From Monilinia fructicola (taxonomy: Eukaryota; Ascomycota; Leotiomycetes; Helotiales; Sclerotiniaceae): a stretch of DNA of 64,000 nt. Shown piece by piece: positions 48,785 through 60,415 of the stretch. A model generated the notes under the pieces. The model was not told where the DNA came from. It saw only the letters and a list, made by a program, of their open reading frames with translations, and did no database searches. The stretch lies in the NCBI GenBank assembly GCA_008692225.1, contig VICG01000005.1, positions 1,928,501 to 1,992,500 on the forward strand. Direction: 5' to 3'. Both the position numbers and the translations under genes were made by a program. The stretch's first letter is position 1. Each line of letters opens with the position of its first letter.

Positions 48785-49271
48785 ATGGATAGAGGATCAT
48801 ATGAGCTCAACAGCCGCTCGCTCACAGCGAGTGACGTAGCAAAGACGCCATTACGGCCTGGTGTGATACGCAGTCTGAAGTGGTACGCGGTACGAGACCC
48901 TAGCAGAATCGTGAGTTCGTTCTGCTCGGTAGAGATTGCGGCCAAGGAGGATCGTACGGGCAGACTTGGTCTCATGGGCCAGTTTCTATCCACCGTGATG
49001 TACAGATCCCGACCAGTTCCGCGATGACCCCGGACACCTGTCGGAAAAATTGCTTTTGAAAACCAGGTTGTGTACCTGCATGAACATAAGTCTGAACCGA
49101 GACAACGATATTTGCAAGTTCGAAGTCAAGTTCTGCATGGTGTGTAAGAGGATGCACGACAGGAGAATGGTCCCATGCGGTGGACCCAACAATGCTGGGT
49201 TCTGCAATACCACCATGACTGGTCCAGGGATAGGGGTCGGCAAGTGGCTGATCGAACACGAAACGGCATAG
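48785..49271 (+). pseudogene. Cys-rich hypothetical protein remnant, frameshifted
   Basis: An ATG-started frame, 48785-49027, ends after YRSRPVPR. An overlapping frame from about 49020 to 49271 is protein-like with several Cys (TRLCTCMNISLN, FCMVCKRMHDRRMVPCGG) and ends HETA-stop. The two could be one gene broken by a single indel near 49020. Composition matches the neighbours in the island. Family unknown. Confidence 0.4.
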
Positions 49272-49407
49272 CTGACAGTGACCTGCGATAGATGCATGGG
49301 GAAGTCGCGATGACATCATTGGCTAGACCATGATCTAGTTGAAGATCTCGTATGTCCACGGGGACACGTAATACGATATGGTAGCAGCAGCATGATAACG
49401 AGATCTG

Positions 49408-50812
49408 ATGCATCAACATCACGAACATAATCACCACGAGGTCATCAGCATGGGCGAGCACAACAGCCCATTGAGTGCACCAGGTCGCATGGCCGGGCCC
49501 CTCAACGACGACCACGACAGAGGCCAGATTCTGGCAGACACGATTAGCAGGATGCCGTTCAGTACGCCGGACGATGGTGGGAACGTCGACGACCAGAACC
49601 AACGCGATGGTGGACGTGACCGGGAAGGTGTCGGGACTGCCAGCGCGACCGTAACCCCGGCCAAGTCCAAGGTCAACAAGCTCAGCAAGTTGAAGGGCAA
49701 GATGAAATCGACCCATTCCCAGTCTGGCCCCGCTCCGGTTCCCGCGTATCAGGGTACGGTGGTGGAGTTCAGACTGGTCGAAGCATTGGTCTGACCGGCA
49801 AGAACATCGGCTCAGGCGCGGGGGAGCCCGTGTGGACGGAGGAGCAGTCGGACGAGATCCAGGGTAGGTGCGCCATGACCCTCGATACGATCTCCGTAAC
49901 CGACACCAGGAGGAGCATCCCAGACTCCGCCAGGCACTTAGTCAGGGGCAGAGATGGTGGCACGGTCATGGCCACGACCAATTCCATCCTTCCGTTGTTG
50001 AACATGACCGTGATCGAGCTCGGCATGGGCGTTGCCAGGGGCTATGGCAACCTCCAGCAGGGGAAGGCGTACTCCGACGTCGTGTGCGTTGGACGTGATC
50101 GTTAGTGGGCCCTGAACCAGTGGAAATCCATGGACGTGGTCATGGAGGGGTCTCCGAGACGATCTTGAGCAGACCCCCGAGGATGGTCAATGGCAGGCCC
50201 GAGAGGAAGATCGGGGAGCACTTCGCGAGGTTCGGCCTCCCGAAAGAAGAGCTTCGGGCCCATCATTTGAGACCCTGAATGCGAAGATCCCTGCGATCAA
50301 GGACTCGCTCTCGATCACTGCCGGGTACTACTGGACGAACGCGTCGTGGGGCGTGAACGGAAACGCGGGTACGTTCTCGTGGCAGGACGAGAATGGTGCC
50401 CCAAAGAGGACCCAGCACTTGCCAACGGCCATGAAGATGATCCTGGGTAGCTCCTCCAGCGGCGTGGCGACAATAGCGATCTCGGTGTCGTCCGATGCTA
50501 AGCTCGTGAACGGGAAGATGACCTCGACCGGGACCGGATATTCGTTCAGCATCAAGCGTCATAACATGATGCACTTCGACAAGCAGGACTATCACGGCCC
50601 GCCACAGTCTGCGGCAACTGAATTCGAGCTCTCGGTCGAAATCATGGCCATGGCCAAGCCCTTGGGCAAGCCCGCGGTCTCGCAGTTAATGTTGTCCGGC
50701 ACGGCGAGCGGGTTCGGCGCAGGATCTGGGGCAGGCAACCCCTTCGCCATGAGTGCATTCTTGGGCAAACCACACGTTGGGCATAATATATTAACACAAT
50801 TAAGGATTTAGA
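49408..50812 (+). pseudogene. Uncharacterised fungal protein remnant with several frameshifts
   Basis: Successive protein-like frames on the plus strand: 49408-49794 (128 aa, His-rich start, Lys-rich near KLSKLKGKMKS); about 49770-50105 (TGKNIGSGAGEPVWTEEQSD, LPLLNMTVIELGMGVARGYG); about 50150-50275 (PRMVNGRPERKIGEHFARFG); and 50260-50812 (ITAGYYWTNASWGVNGNAG, DENGAPKRTQHLPTAMKMIL, HFDKQDYHGPP). They read as one protein of roughly 450 residues broken at about three places, with G/C-biased third positions throughout. I have a vague impression of a conserved uncharacterised fungal family but cannot name it or give a function. Confidence 0.45.
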
Positions 50813-51434
50813 GATACAATGGTAATAAGCTTGCTTTATAGTCCTCAGACAGTATATAATGAATGATGAATATAAATATAAATATCAACTATATTGTAGG
50901 CGAAGCAAAAGGGGTTATTTTGGCCACTAGGGTAATCAGACCTTAATACTTAATCATAAGTTTACTAAAAATTGTAAAGTGCATATGGACTTAGGCTGAA
51001 ATTAAAAATCTAACCCCGACACTAGCTGATATTAAGCAGATAGCTGTTAGTAAAAATTACTAAATATATAAGACTTGTAAGGAACATTTAATTTCGGATC
51101 TGAATATTAGTATATATATAATTCTCTATGAATATACTCGAGTATAAGCATGAGAATCGCTAAGCCCAGGAAGGCCCTCACGATGTGTATGTGTACTTAC
51201 TTGTATGCAGTATCCGAGATTTAACTAGGATGGATGCATGTCGTCTCTCGGCTTACTACTTGTAGATTTCGGAGATTGACGTCATAAACGGCGTGGGCAA
51301 GACGACGTGGCAGGGCTGCTGTAGGTCACAACTACAGACAGATTCAAGATATCACATACTGAGTGTCCACGGGTCGCGATAGTTTGAACATCTATTTCCT
51401 TGACTGAAATTGTGCATTCCGGAAGTCGAAAAGA
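50813..51434. other. AT-rich intergenic DNA bordering the GC-rich island
   Basis: Composition drops abruptly after 50800 into AT-rich sequence (about 50820-51140) with TATAAATA and CTTAATAC words. It ends with the epoxide hydrolase promoter. No gene seen. Confidence 0.55.
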
Positions 51435-52858
51435 ATGGCAGATGTTCAGCCATTTACGATCTCTGTTCCTCAGGACAAGATTGACGTTCTTCGAACGAAA
51501 CTCTCGGTGGCTACTTTTCCTGATGAACTCCCGTCTGAATCGCCGTGGGAGCAGGGACCTCCGCTATCAGAGATCAAAAGATTGACTGAGAAATGGAAGA
51601 CTTGGGACTGGAGAAGTGTAGAGAGCTCACTCAAAGAGCAACCGCAATTCACGACCAAGATCGAAGTGGATGGTTTCGACGAGTTGGACATTCATTTCCT
51701 CCACCAGGAAAGTCCCGTTAAGAATGCCATTCCGCTCTTGTTTGTCCATGGATGTAATGTATTCCAATGTTTCTTAGAAGCATCACCAAACTGACATATA
51801 TCCTCATCAGGGCCAGGGTCGTTTCTCGAGGTCCTGAAAATTCTACCCCACGTGCCAATCCCCGCCTCCACACCTTCCCCGCACCCCAGCTTCCATATTG
51901 TTGCTCCATCACTTCCCAACTTTGGATTTAGCTCTGGTGTTAAGAAAAGAGGGTTTGCAATGGCGCAGTATGCAGAAACTCTCAATAAGCTGATGCTAAA
52001 ACTTGGGTACAACGAATACATCACTCAAGCTGGTGATTGGGGCTTCTGGATCACGAGAGCGATAGGAAAGCTGTATCCAAAGCATTGCAAAGCGAGCCAT
52101 CTCAACATGGTTTCAGCACATCCTCCCAGTCTCTTGAGCAACCCGGTAGAGAAGTTGGGGGATATGTTCATGCCGTATGGCGAACTGGAGAAGAAGACGA
52201 TTGAGAGAAGAAAGTGGTTTCAGGGCGAAAGTAAAGGTATCTCCCCCTCCATATACCGAGGATCATCTCCGACAAACCTCTCAGCAACACCGAGTTGATA
52301 TGCATAGGATACAACGTCCTCCAATCCACAAAGCCTCAAACTCTGGCGTATGGGCTTGCCGATTCCCCCGTCGGCTTGCTGGGTTGGATCTATGAAAAGC
52401 TACACGATTGGTCTGATGGTTATCCGTGGTCAGATGAAGAGATACTCACGTGGGTAAGTATATACTATTTTGGCACAGCAGGACCGGGTGCTCCACAACG
52501 AATCTACTACGAAACGCAGCACACTCCAGAGGCTCAAGAGTGCACGATTATGAAATTACTGCAATGGACATCAGGTGTCAAGTTGGGCTTAGCCTACAAC
52601 CCAAAGGAGCTAGAGAACGTTCCAAAACGATGGGGTAGGACTCTTGGAAGCGTGGTGTATGAGGTTGAGAATGATAGTGGAGGGTAAGTTTGATAATCTT
52701 CAAACTTTTCATGGGTAGACAGAGGACTCACTCACATCTTTGATAGACACTTTTACTCTTATGAGAAACCAGATCTCTTGGTAAGAGATCTCAGAGCTAT
52801 GTTTGGAAGAGGAGGCGGAGCGTTCGGTGTTGTTAATGGCAGGAATGGGTATGATTGA
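51435..52858 (+). CDS. Epoxide hydrolase (alpha/beta hydrolase with EHN domain)
   Basis: Four exons join in phase: 51435-51753, 51811-52236, 52308-52683 and 52747-52858 (410 aa). The N-terminal EHN domain (PF06441-like) is seen in FTISVPQDKIDVLRTKLSVA and WKTWDWRSVE. The alpha/beta hydrolase core has the oxyanion motif HGWPGS (Trp107 formed across intron 1), nucleophile Asp182 in QAGDWGFW and the catalytic His375 in GGHFYSYEKPD (formed across intron 3). NVLQSTKPQTLAYGLADSPV is the conserved cap-side segment and is restored only by splicing 52237-52307. It should open epoxides to diols by an Asp-ester mechanism; detoxification or secondary metabolism are the usual fungal settings. The frame is intact. 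The Tyr residues of the cap that activate the epoxide were not individually assigned. Confidence 0.93.
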
Positions 52859-54829
52859 TTATATATCAAGCGCGCGCCCAGCTTGAGGGTCTAAATCGCA
52901 GGGTGATTACACTTTGATCTACTTTAATGACATCTATTCAATTTACTATCGACCACCTGAACGGATCTTAACGTTCGATATTTATTATTGGAAAGCCATA
53001 GAAAGAGCATTCTTCGTGCTCAAAAGGAAATTCAGATAATTGAATGACGACTTCACCGCTTGAAGTGAAGAGATTGATTATTCTCAAGTCAACGCCAAAA
53101 TTTGTAGAACCAAAGTCCATATCCTTCAATTATGAGCCCTGAATATTCGAATAGCTCTGGACAATCAAACATAGTTTCAAGAAACGTGCTCATATAAGGT
53201 TGAAAGGTGCAAAGTACAGGGGAGTTGTCAAAAGACGTCATACCCACTATAGGGATGTTGGAAGCACAGAATCAACCGCGACACTACTAGATCATCCTTG
53301 AACAAGCATTGTGACACCCTCAAGCTGATCCTCTTCCGGAAGTGTTCTCGCTGGTATATCGCAAAGATAATGCACATTTGGAATTCGGCAGTAGGATGAA
53401 ACCGACAGACAAGAGGTTCACAAACTTTGAATTGTTTTTGAACCAAATGTCGATTTTGAAAGTTGTACAGTATTGGGCTTCTCCAGGAGTAACACACAGT
53501 GACATCTCAATCTCTCGAATCTTTTCTAGTAGGAGAACATAAAAGCCGTCACTCTCAGGGAGCTGGTTGGATGACGTAAATGTTTCGCGAAAATAAGGAG
53601 GGCTGAGAACGTCGAGTCGTGCCCACTCTGGAGATAGAGTCTAGGATGCTATAAAATTGCCGACTGAGAATCAAGAATGTGATGTTTATGTCCGGGACAG
53701 ATACTAGAAAGCTGGTTATTAGCGCTCTGGCTAGTTGTCCGCGGGATACTTCGAGATGTCTCAACCTAATGCAAGAACGGAAGATGTTCAAGTACAACTC
53801 ACGTCTTGGACCTAGCAGCTAGAGCGTATCCTAATCCGCATCCGCGCTCGTACAAGAGAACAGCTGGCGAGACTTTGTGCACCACAATGCACTTAGTGTT
53901 ACTCAATTACGAGCAGAACTCTAAACCCCATCATCAGTATCTCGATGAAGCCCGATGCTGTTAATTACATGGATCGCATCTGAAGATCAAGTGATAGAGT
54001 CGGTACATGAAAGTATCTCCGAATCTTGATCCCCGCTATCTGGATTCGTCGAATCCAAGGAACAATCTATCAATGCGAATACCCTGCTCGTTTCGCGCGA
54101 GACGAGCATCAGAAACTTGGTCGAAAGTCTTGATTTAAATGCTCGAGGTAAGCCAGCTAGAATCGTAGATGGTCGCTCAGGTTTAACACTGGAACAAGAG
54201 ATTTTGTATCAGCTTTTCATCCTCATATTTATGTGTGCGAGTTAAGGAAGTTTTACCTCGAGTCAGATCAGTAGATGATAGCAACACGTCCGGATAGTGT
54301 GGGAAAGAGTATGAATCCATGGTCATCTGCTGGTCATTATGTACAGTTTATGGATATCTTGTTGAATTGCGCAGCATGCAAGCAAGAAGCAGAGCCTTTA
54401 TCAGAAGTTTTTAGGGCCACAGAAAGTGCCCATCCTGAGGATTTGCTTCACATGGTAAGGGTACTCAGTAGTTCGCACTAGTCGACGAGATATACGGCCT
54501 TGATGTTCAAGTACTTTCCGTATTGTTGAAGTTATGTATCTTAAGAATCTCTCCATTGTGGGAATGGATTCAAAATCACAAATGATTCCGATTTTACAAA
54601 CAGATTCAAGAATTGAAGATACTTCATTGACGACTTGCAATCCAGACTTTTGGACACCTTAGATGCGCAAGACCTTTTACATTATAATTCTTGAGTATAC
54701 CACTGTGTTTCCGAGAATACCCTCCTCGCTCCACCAGCGCTATATTATCTTAGCCTTCATTTCACCACAATTGCCATCACTACATGTCCAAACGAACACC
54801 TAGATAGCACAAACTACCACGAAGCTCCC
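52859..54829. other. Intergenic, no supported gene
   Basis: About 2 kb between convergent genes. Short open frames (53228-53797, 54275-54640) overlap on both strands and carry no motif or splice support. Confidence 0.5.
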
Positions 54830-55819
54830 TCAAAGATCTGTGGCAAGCCCCTTATATTTATCCAATACCGTTCCATCTTCGTAAGCTGGAAGCCATGCGT
54901 CCAACGCCAAAATATAAAGCCTAGGCTCTGGTGCCCGCTTTCCCGAAGATCTCCAGTTTCGATCATCATCAAACTTGCAATTCAATGCAGCCGTGTACCG
55001 CAATCTCTTCCAGAACTTCAAATCCTTCGTGCGTCTTAATTCTTTCAGCAAAGACATGTATTGATAATACCCCCTACTCATTCTCTTGGCTCCATCAAGA
55101 ACATTTCTGATACGATTTCCATGCTCCGATTTGACTACTTCCCACTCATTCCAAAAGTCGGTATGCCACAGTTCCGATTCGACGTCGAGTATTCGGTAGT
55201 CTATTCTGGAGTCGGTATCGCGGGAGTAATCCTTAACGGCGAGCATGGTTATCATTTGAAAAACTTTAAGATCAGGACATATGTGGCCAATAAGGTCGAG
55301 AATTCTCAAATATCTCAAGGGTTCATGAATGGTGTCTTCATAGTCGGTTGAAAAGGCCGTGAGCGCAATGCGTGTGATCTTGGAGAGGTCTATTCTGCCA
55401 CCGTATCGGTATAGTCTCAAAAGATCTGGGAGGTTGAGCATCAGGGTGTCTCTGATGACGTCGATGTAGGTATGGCCGAGAGGCTTGCATGCTTTCCAGA
55501 AATAGCGGATTGGTACCCCGTCATCGGTCTTTGCGGCAGAACCATAACCGTTGGGTGGTTCCGAAATCTTGATTCGTTTCAGCTGACGGTAAACCTCTTT
55601 CCTTGAAACTTCGCAGGCTTTTAGGAGAGGCAGCAGATGGGGTGCTGGAGGAATCTCAGTACTGATATCAAGAACAAATTGCATAGGGTTTTTGATGATC
55701 GCGAAGGAGAAATCGATGACAGGCGATTTACGCTGAGGAATAGCCTCTTTGAAGATCATTCCCTGCAGCTCGAGAGGAAAAGACTTAAATTTGGAGAAAT
55801 CCTGAATGTTGTTTGACAT
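54830..55819 (-). CDS. 2EXR-like domain protein
   Basis: Single exon, 329 aa from MSNNIQDF. An in-frame upstream Met at 55942 would add 41 residues of unlike composition. FSKFKSFPLELQGMIFKEAI near the N-terminus matches the F-x-x-F-P-x-E-x-x-x-x-I-(W/F) start of the fungal 2EXR domain, an F-box-like module. The text after it (LLPLLKACEVSRKEVYRQLK) fits the usual continuation, in which a Cys/Ser residue precedes a basic helix. Such proteins are expanded in Leotiomycetes and have no established biochemical role. The rest is helical, without further motifs. There is no sign of disruption. Confidence 0.65.
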   Translation of the reverse strand: MSNNIQDFSKFKSFPLELQGMIFKEAIPQRKSPVIDFSFAIIKNPMQFVLDISTEIPPAPHLLPLLKACEVSRKEVYRQLKRIKISEPPNGYGSAAKTDDGVPIRYFWKACKPLGHTYIDVIRDTLMLNLPDLLRLYRYGGRIDLSKITRIALTAFSTDYEDTIHEPLRYLRILDLIGHICPDLKVFQMITMLAVKDYSRDTDSRIDYRILDVESELWHTDFWNEWEVVKSEHGNRIRNVLDGAKRMSRGYYQYMSLLKELRRTKDLKFWKRLRYTAALNCKFDDDRNWRSSGKRAPEPRLYILALDAWLPAYEDGTVLDKYKGLATDL

Positions 55820-57062
55820 TGCGGAGGACAGCTGAAGTGGCGAGGGGCGATATGGTTGGTATTCATATATATTCAACAAGTTCGGGATGAAGGAAGAATG
55901 TGAGACTGATGTTGCAACTACTTTGGGGTTAGCACCAAGCATTTGTAATTGAGAAATAAATGAAGTTGTTACTGTGTGAGCTCATGGTATAGCGATTGGG
56001 ATGACAAATTTTCAGGTTCTTAATTCTCGAAGCGTTTGAATCGAATCGAGAGCGATTATATTCGTGATAAACTTTTGTGGTGTTCCTTCAAGGGACAAGA
56101 GACGTGGTTGAAGGGGAGGATTCCAAAACGATCTGATTGAAGACGACGAAACTCATATAAACGGTCTATGATTGTGGAGTGTCAGGGAAATGGAATTCTG
56201 CGATTGAATTGTTTCCAAAAAGGGCGGTGATGAAATCTTATACGGTAATGCTCAATCCCTACCGTACAAATTGTGAATCGTTCCACAATAGAAACAAATT
56301 AAGTCTTTTGTGCGCATTCCTACGGTTCGAGGGCTTGCACTCGCGAGAACAATATGCGACGGTAGTGAATAACTTCGCAAGCTGTGTTCGATCCCGATAA
56401 TCACCGATAGAGGTGAAGTGAATAGGTAAAAAGGTGAATGTCTGAAGGTGTTTTGAAGAATTGAGACCTATGGGCGTAGGAAACAGGCTATTAGGCATGA
56501 AAAGAATGATGGTAAGATAGATAGCTCCGAGATGGATGCAGGAGGATGTTGAAGACACGACAACAATAGGGTGAAGAAGTAAGAGAGAAGTATAATGAGT
56601 TTCATTCTGATAGATGTATAACCGTAGCTGGAAATAGATGGGATTCACAGTACCCACCAAGACAGAAGCTCTTGTATCTAAGAATAGCTATTCTGCGCAT
56701 CCAAATAGATGAGGAATCCTACGCACCAGCGACAAATTGGGTATTGCTCAGGAAGTATACGGTAATGACCGTATGAAGAGTAGTAATTCATGATCTATTT
56801 GATCTGACTACAGCTACCTAGATAAGCTACGCAGACCACCGTATGAATACTAGTGCTCGAAATTGGAATTGGAAAGTTGAACGGGTGTCGAAACGTTGAT
56901 ATTTTCTTATATAAACATCTATATGATTCTCAAATTCAACATGAACTCACACGCAACACAACACCATACAACACAACATCTATAAACATACACAAGGCAT
57001 AAACTTCCACACTTCTATCAAGAAACTCCGCAGCTGAGATACAAAAATCAAGCAAGTCAAAA
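55820..57062. other. Intergenic between divergent genes
   Basis: About 1.2 kb. It contains the leader of the 2EXR-like gene and, just before 57063, an AC/CA-rich leader typical of fungal mRNA starts. A 73-aa frame at 56179-56400 has no support. Confidence 0.5.
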
Positions 57063-57662
57063 ATGGCACCTTATCTCCCGAGCGAAAAGGCTCATCTCCT
57101 CTGTCTCTGTGCCATCCACGGAATTACAGGCAACTATCATGCTCCTCACATGGCATGGCCCAAGGTACTTTTCGATATGAATGCTGAAGCACCAAGACAT
57201 CTCGTTGGAGGCGACCTCTTTGACACAGATCCGTGGCCCATCAGAAGATATACGCTCACGAGTATCAGAAGGGTCTATACACAAAGACAGAGTGTTGTAA
57301 GATTTCCAATCATAGGAGCAGATCCTGGCCCAAGAGAAGGTGGAGTGGATTTGCAGAAGATGACAATTGGCTTTGTGCTTAATGATGAGCAATCCGAGCA
57401 GTCTAGGCCTGAAGCCATTGTGGCAGAACATAGGAATCCCCAACCCCAAGTCTCTCGCCCACGCCGTCACCCACACGGTCTTCGACTACCGAGTTTGAGA
57501 CAAGTTTTAAACTCACCGAATGACTATCCTCAGCCTATACTCAATAGGAATACCCGGGTCATTCAGCATAGGTTACGACAAGCGAATAGAAGAAATGGTC
57601 TTCCGGATGCGCCCGCTAGACCAGCACTAGATAATCGAACTGCTGGGCCACTTTGGCGGTAG
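57063..57662 (+). CDS. Orphan hypothetical protein, 199 aa
   Basis: A single open frame with good start context (AAAATGGC) after an A/C-rich leader. The N-terminal 100 residues look folded (SEKAHLLCLCAIHGITGNYH, DPWPIRRYTLTSIRRVYTQR). The C-terminal half is Arg/Pro/Asn-rich and basic (RHPHGLRLPSLRQ). No signal peptide, membrane segment or known motif is visible. I do not recognise it. The ATG context, the length and the A/C-rich leader support a real gene. A small DNA- or RNA-binding role is imaginable from the basic tail but unproven. Confidence 0.55.
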   Translation: MAPYLPSEKAHLLCLCAIHGITGNYHAPHMAWPKVLFDMNAEAPRHLVGGDLFDTDPWPIRRYTLTSIRRVYTQRQSVVRFPIIGADPGPREGGVDLQKMTIGFVLNDEQSEQSRPEAIVAEHRNPQPQVSRPRRHPHGLRLPSLRQVLNSPNDYPQPILNRNTRVIQHRLRQANRRNGLPDAPARPALDNRTAGPLWR

Positions 57663-60415
57663 ATTAGTCACAAGTTATATGGTGAGATGAGCGGTTGAAA
57701 ACAAACTTAATATAAAAAATGAAGGGATGAATGATATATTTTAATCAACACAAAAATGACTTTTGATTGTGAATATATAGTGAATGAATAATTTTGATAA
57801 TAGCTTTTATGCAAGCTTAATTAGGTATCCGGCGACTCTTATACAAATTCCTTCTTGAGAGATTGATTCTGATTAGAATATTCATACATTAAAGGGTTTA
57901 ATCCACTCAAGAAAATCATGACTTTTTTGAAATATTGAAACCTCGTTTTCTAATGTACAAACAGATTTTTGTGAAGAAATCTCTATGTAGCCAGCCGGCT
58001 AGCCGTAGCTATACACACAGACCTGCTTTGGTGATTCTAAGATCAAACATGGGAATAAACCAGGGAAAACACTGGGAACTTTTATCCTTGAAATACCAGA
58101 TGTAGAGAAGTGACCTTTGTAGGAAATCGCACAACTGACTAAACCTCTAGCAGAGCTTTTCAGCATGTTCTGACCATAGGGAGGTGTAAGATTCCATGCC
58201 CTCAAAAGTCCTGAACTACAGCTTTAATATATTATAAGAATCTCGTAGTCAGAAGCCATTCATTACCGAATCTCAGCTCGAACTTTTGAAAACCATGGAT
58301 AATCTCGAAGTCTTCAAGAATGACTCGAATTCAAATATATAGGAGAACATACACAGATTGGAAACAGATGAATGTAAAGTTATACCAAACCAAAAAGGTG
58401 CAGCATAGAAGTGGCAATTTTAAGCTTTTGAACGCCTGAAATCAACAAGAAATATGAAGAATATGCAAGGTCTAGAATGATTAAAGAATGAAACGTTGAA
58501 TAGTGAAAATTGTGGTTTGTCTCAACAGAAGCCAACGCGACTAAAGCACTTTGGAATTTCCGAATGGTTGCACGTTTGTGAACTTAAGCCGCACGTCTAG
58601 CTGGCATACCTTACGTGTTGAAAAAAGTCTCCGTTGCAAGATAGGGAATCAGTGGTTCTGTACAAAATTCGTGTTCCCCGGACAATAATGACAGATCACA
58701 CAATATTTTCTAGACGTCCATGATTGCATGTGGAATCTGAGGGGGTCGTGATACGGATGCCCCATGGCCATTCTCCTGTATCCTTCAATACTTCCAGAAT
58801 AACTCGATTTCCTACTAGTTTCTTTCGTTTCATTCAAGACCGACCTCTGGGCCTTCCAAAAAAATCATGCTACCCATATCCTTGACGAATGAAAATAAGA
58901 AACAGTATTTGACAATCAGAAAAAAAAAGCCAGAAACCAAAAAAGTGATATTGAATGATACTGCTATTGCATAGTTCTACTCCAGATCTAATATTTTGAG
59001 GCCTTGATCAAACGTAACAAGCAAATCATCCCTTTAGCACCGCCTTTCTATTCAAGTATCAAACAATTCGAAACCTGATACAACGATGTCATTTGGTCCA
59101 TTCGGCAGACTTATTTAGTCCTTTGAAAACCAGAGGCTCGAGTTGGGAAACCTTGTGGCAATCTTGTGAGACAGTCCCAAGATCTCCTCTCGCACAAGAA
59201 GAGGTCATTGATCTGGCAAATACCTGAGACTACAGGTCGATTTCGGGACGATTTCTAGGTCAAGAATTTTGCAATATGATGTATATCTTGAGTCCCTAGG
59301 AGCCAGTGCAGAATTTACCGTCTGACTGCAAATCGAAATATGGGGTGTTATGGGCCTATAGAGGCTGTATCGAAAAAGAAGCTCACTGGAAGATTTAAAT
59401 GTAGCAATTCACATGCGCCACTGGGTTGGCATGCTCGCTCAAGGATCCATCACGTGCCGTTCAAAAGGTGCTCTTACTCTTGTGAAGGTGATGATGGCAT
59501 GATGAGAAATTCAGGATTGTGATATGGTTGCCCAGAGGTAGTCAGTCGTACTATATGAAAGAGTCTTTACACCGTCGTTGCATCGTCTCCTTCATATTTT
59601 CGCAACCGACCTTTGGCGATTTTTTGAATGAAGGGGCTTGTTTGCAGGTCAAAGTCACATTTTAACAATGCTTAAGCCGTTTCCGAATTGGGTAATCTAA
59701 TTTACGTATTTTGTCTGAGATGAGTAATCCTGATTAGTCGAATATAAATTGGACCTGGTCTGAATTTGGAAGGGTTAATTGGTATAGATCTACCCAACAT
59801 TACACCACCGAAGTTAAAAAATGAAGCGATCGTGGAGATCTCGTCTGTGCAGATTTTTGGACCAATGATATGAAGAATTTCCCTTTTGATTGGATTTCCA
59901 TTCCTCTCCCTCAAAGATAAATCCTACTGATATCAACCTCCTCAAGTCTCCCTCGAGCCTCCCTCGAGCCTCCTTCTATATGTCAAGTCGCTTCAGTATC
60001 CATGGATCTCAATTGCTTGGAAGTATCAAGCAAGCCAACGAAGGACCCGAATGGACAATCTAAAGCTAGCCATAGAGCTGATGAATGGGTGGCCGGTGCT
60101 ATTAATACAATACTATTAATACCATGGCATTGCTGTACTAGAACTAGGTATCATTATTCGGACTACCCATGGATGGTTCTCTGGGCTTGGGCCAACGATT
60201 GCTTTTGCCCACGTTCTACTTTGCTACTATCCATCAAGCTATTGTTTCAGCACTGATATATTGATAGTGCAGTTACTGATTCCCCTATACTGAGTTTTTA
60301 TAACTATTCAACAGCTTATAACTTCTGGAATGTTTTGTTTGAAAATAAATAAAAAGACAACAAAAGCAAAGTAACTCACTTTCTTAATAGAGAATACAGA
60401 TCAACAGCAGACAAG
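57663..60415. other. 2.75-kb region with no recognisable gene
   Basis: AT-rich intergenic DNA. A few frames of 60-84 codons (59340-59522, 60002-60256) show no motif or splice support. No repeat cluster or RNA gene seen. Confidence 0.5.

Noticed and set aside
47300..50812. Endogenous virus origin for the GC-rich island
   Set aside because: Considered because of the foreign composition, but no polymerase, capsid or terminal-repeat motif is recognisable, and the segments resemble fungal hypothetical proteins more.
57057..57476. 139-codon minus-strand frame
   Set aside because: It overlaps the 199-aa plus-strand gene, which has a better start context and leader, and it lacks a credible start.
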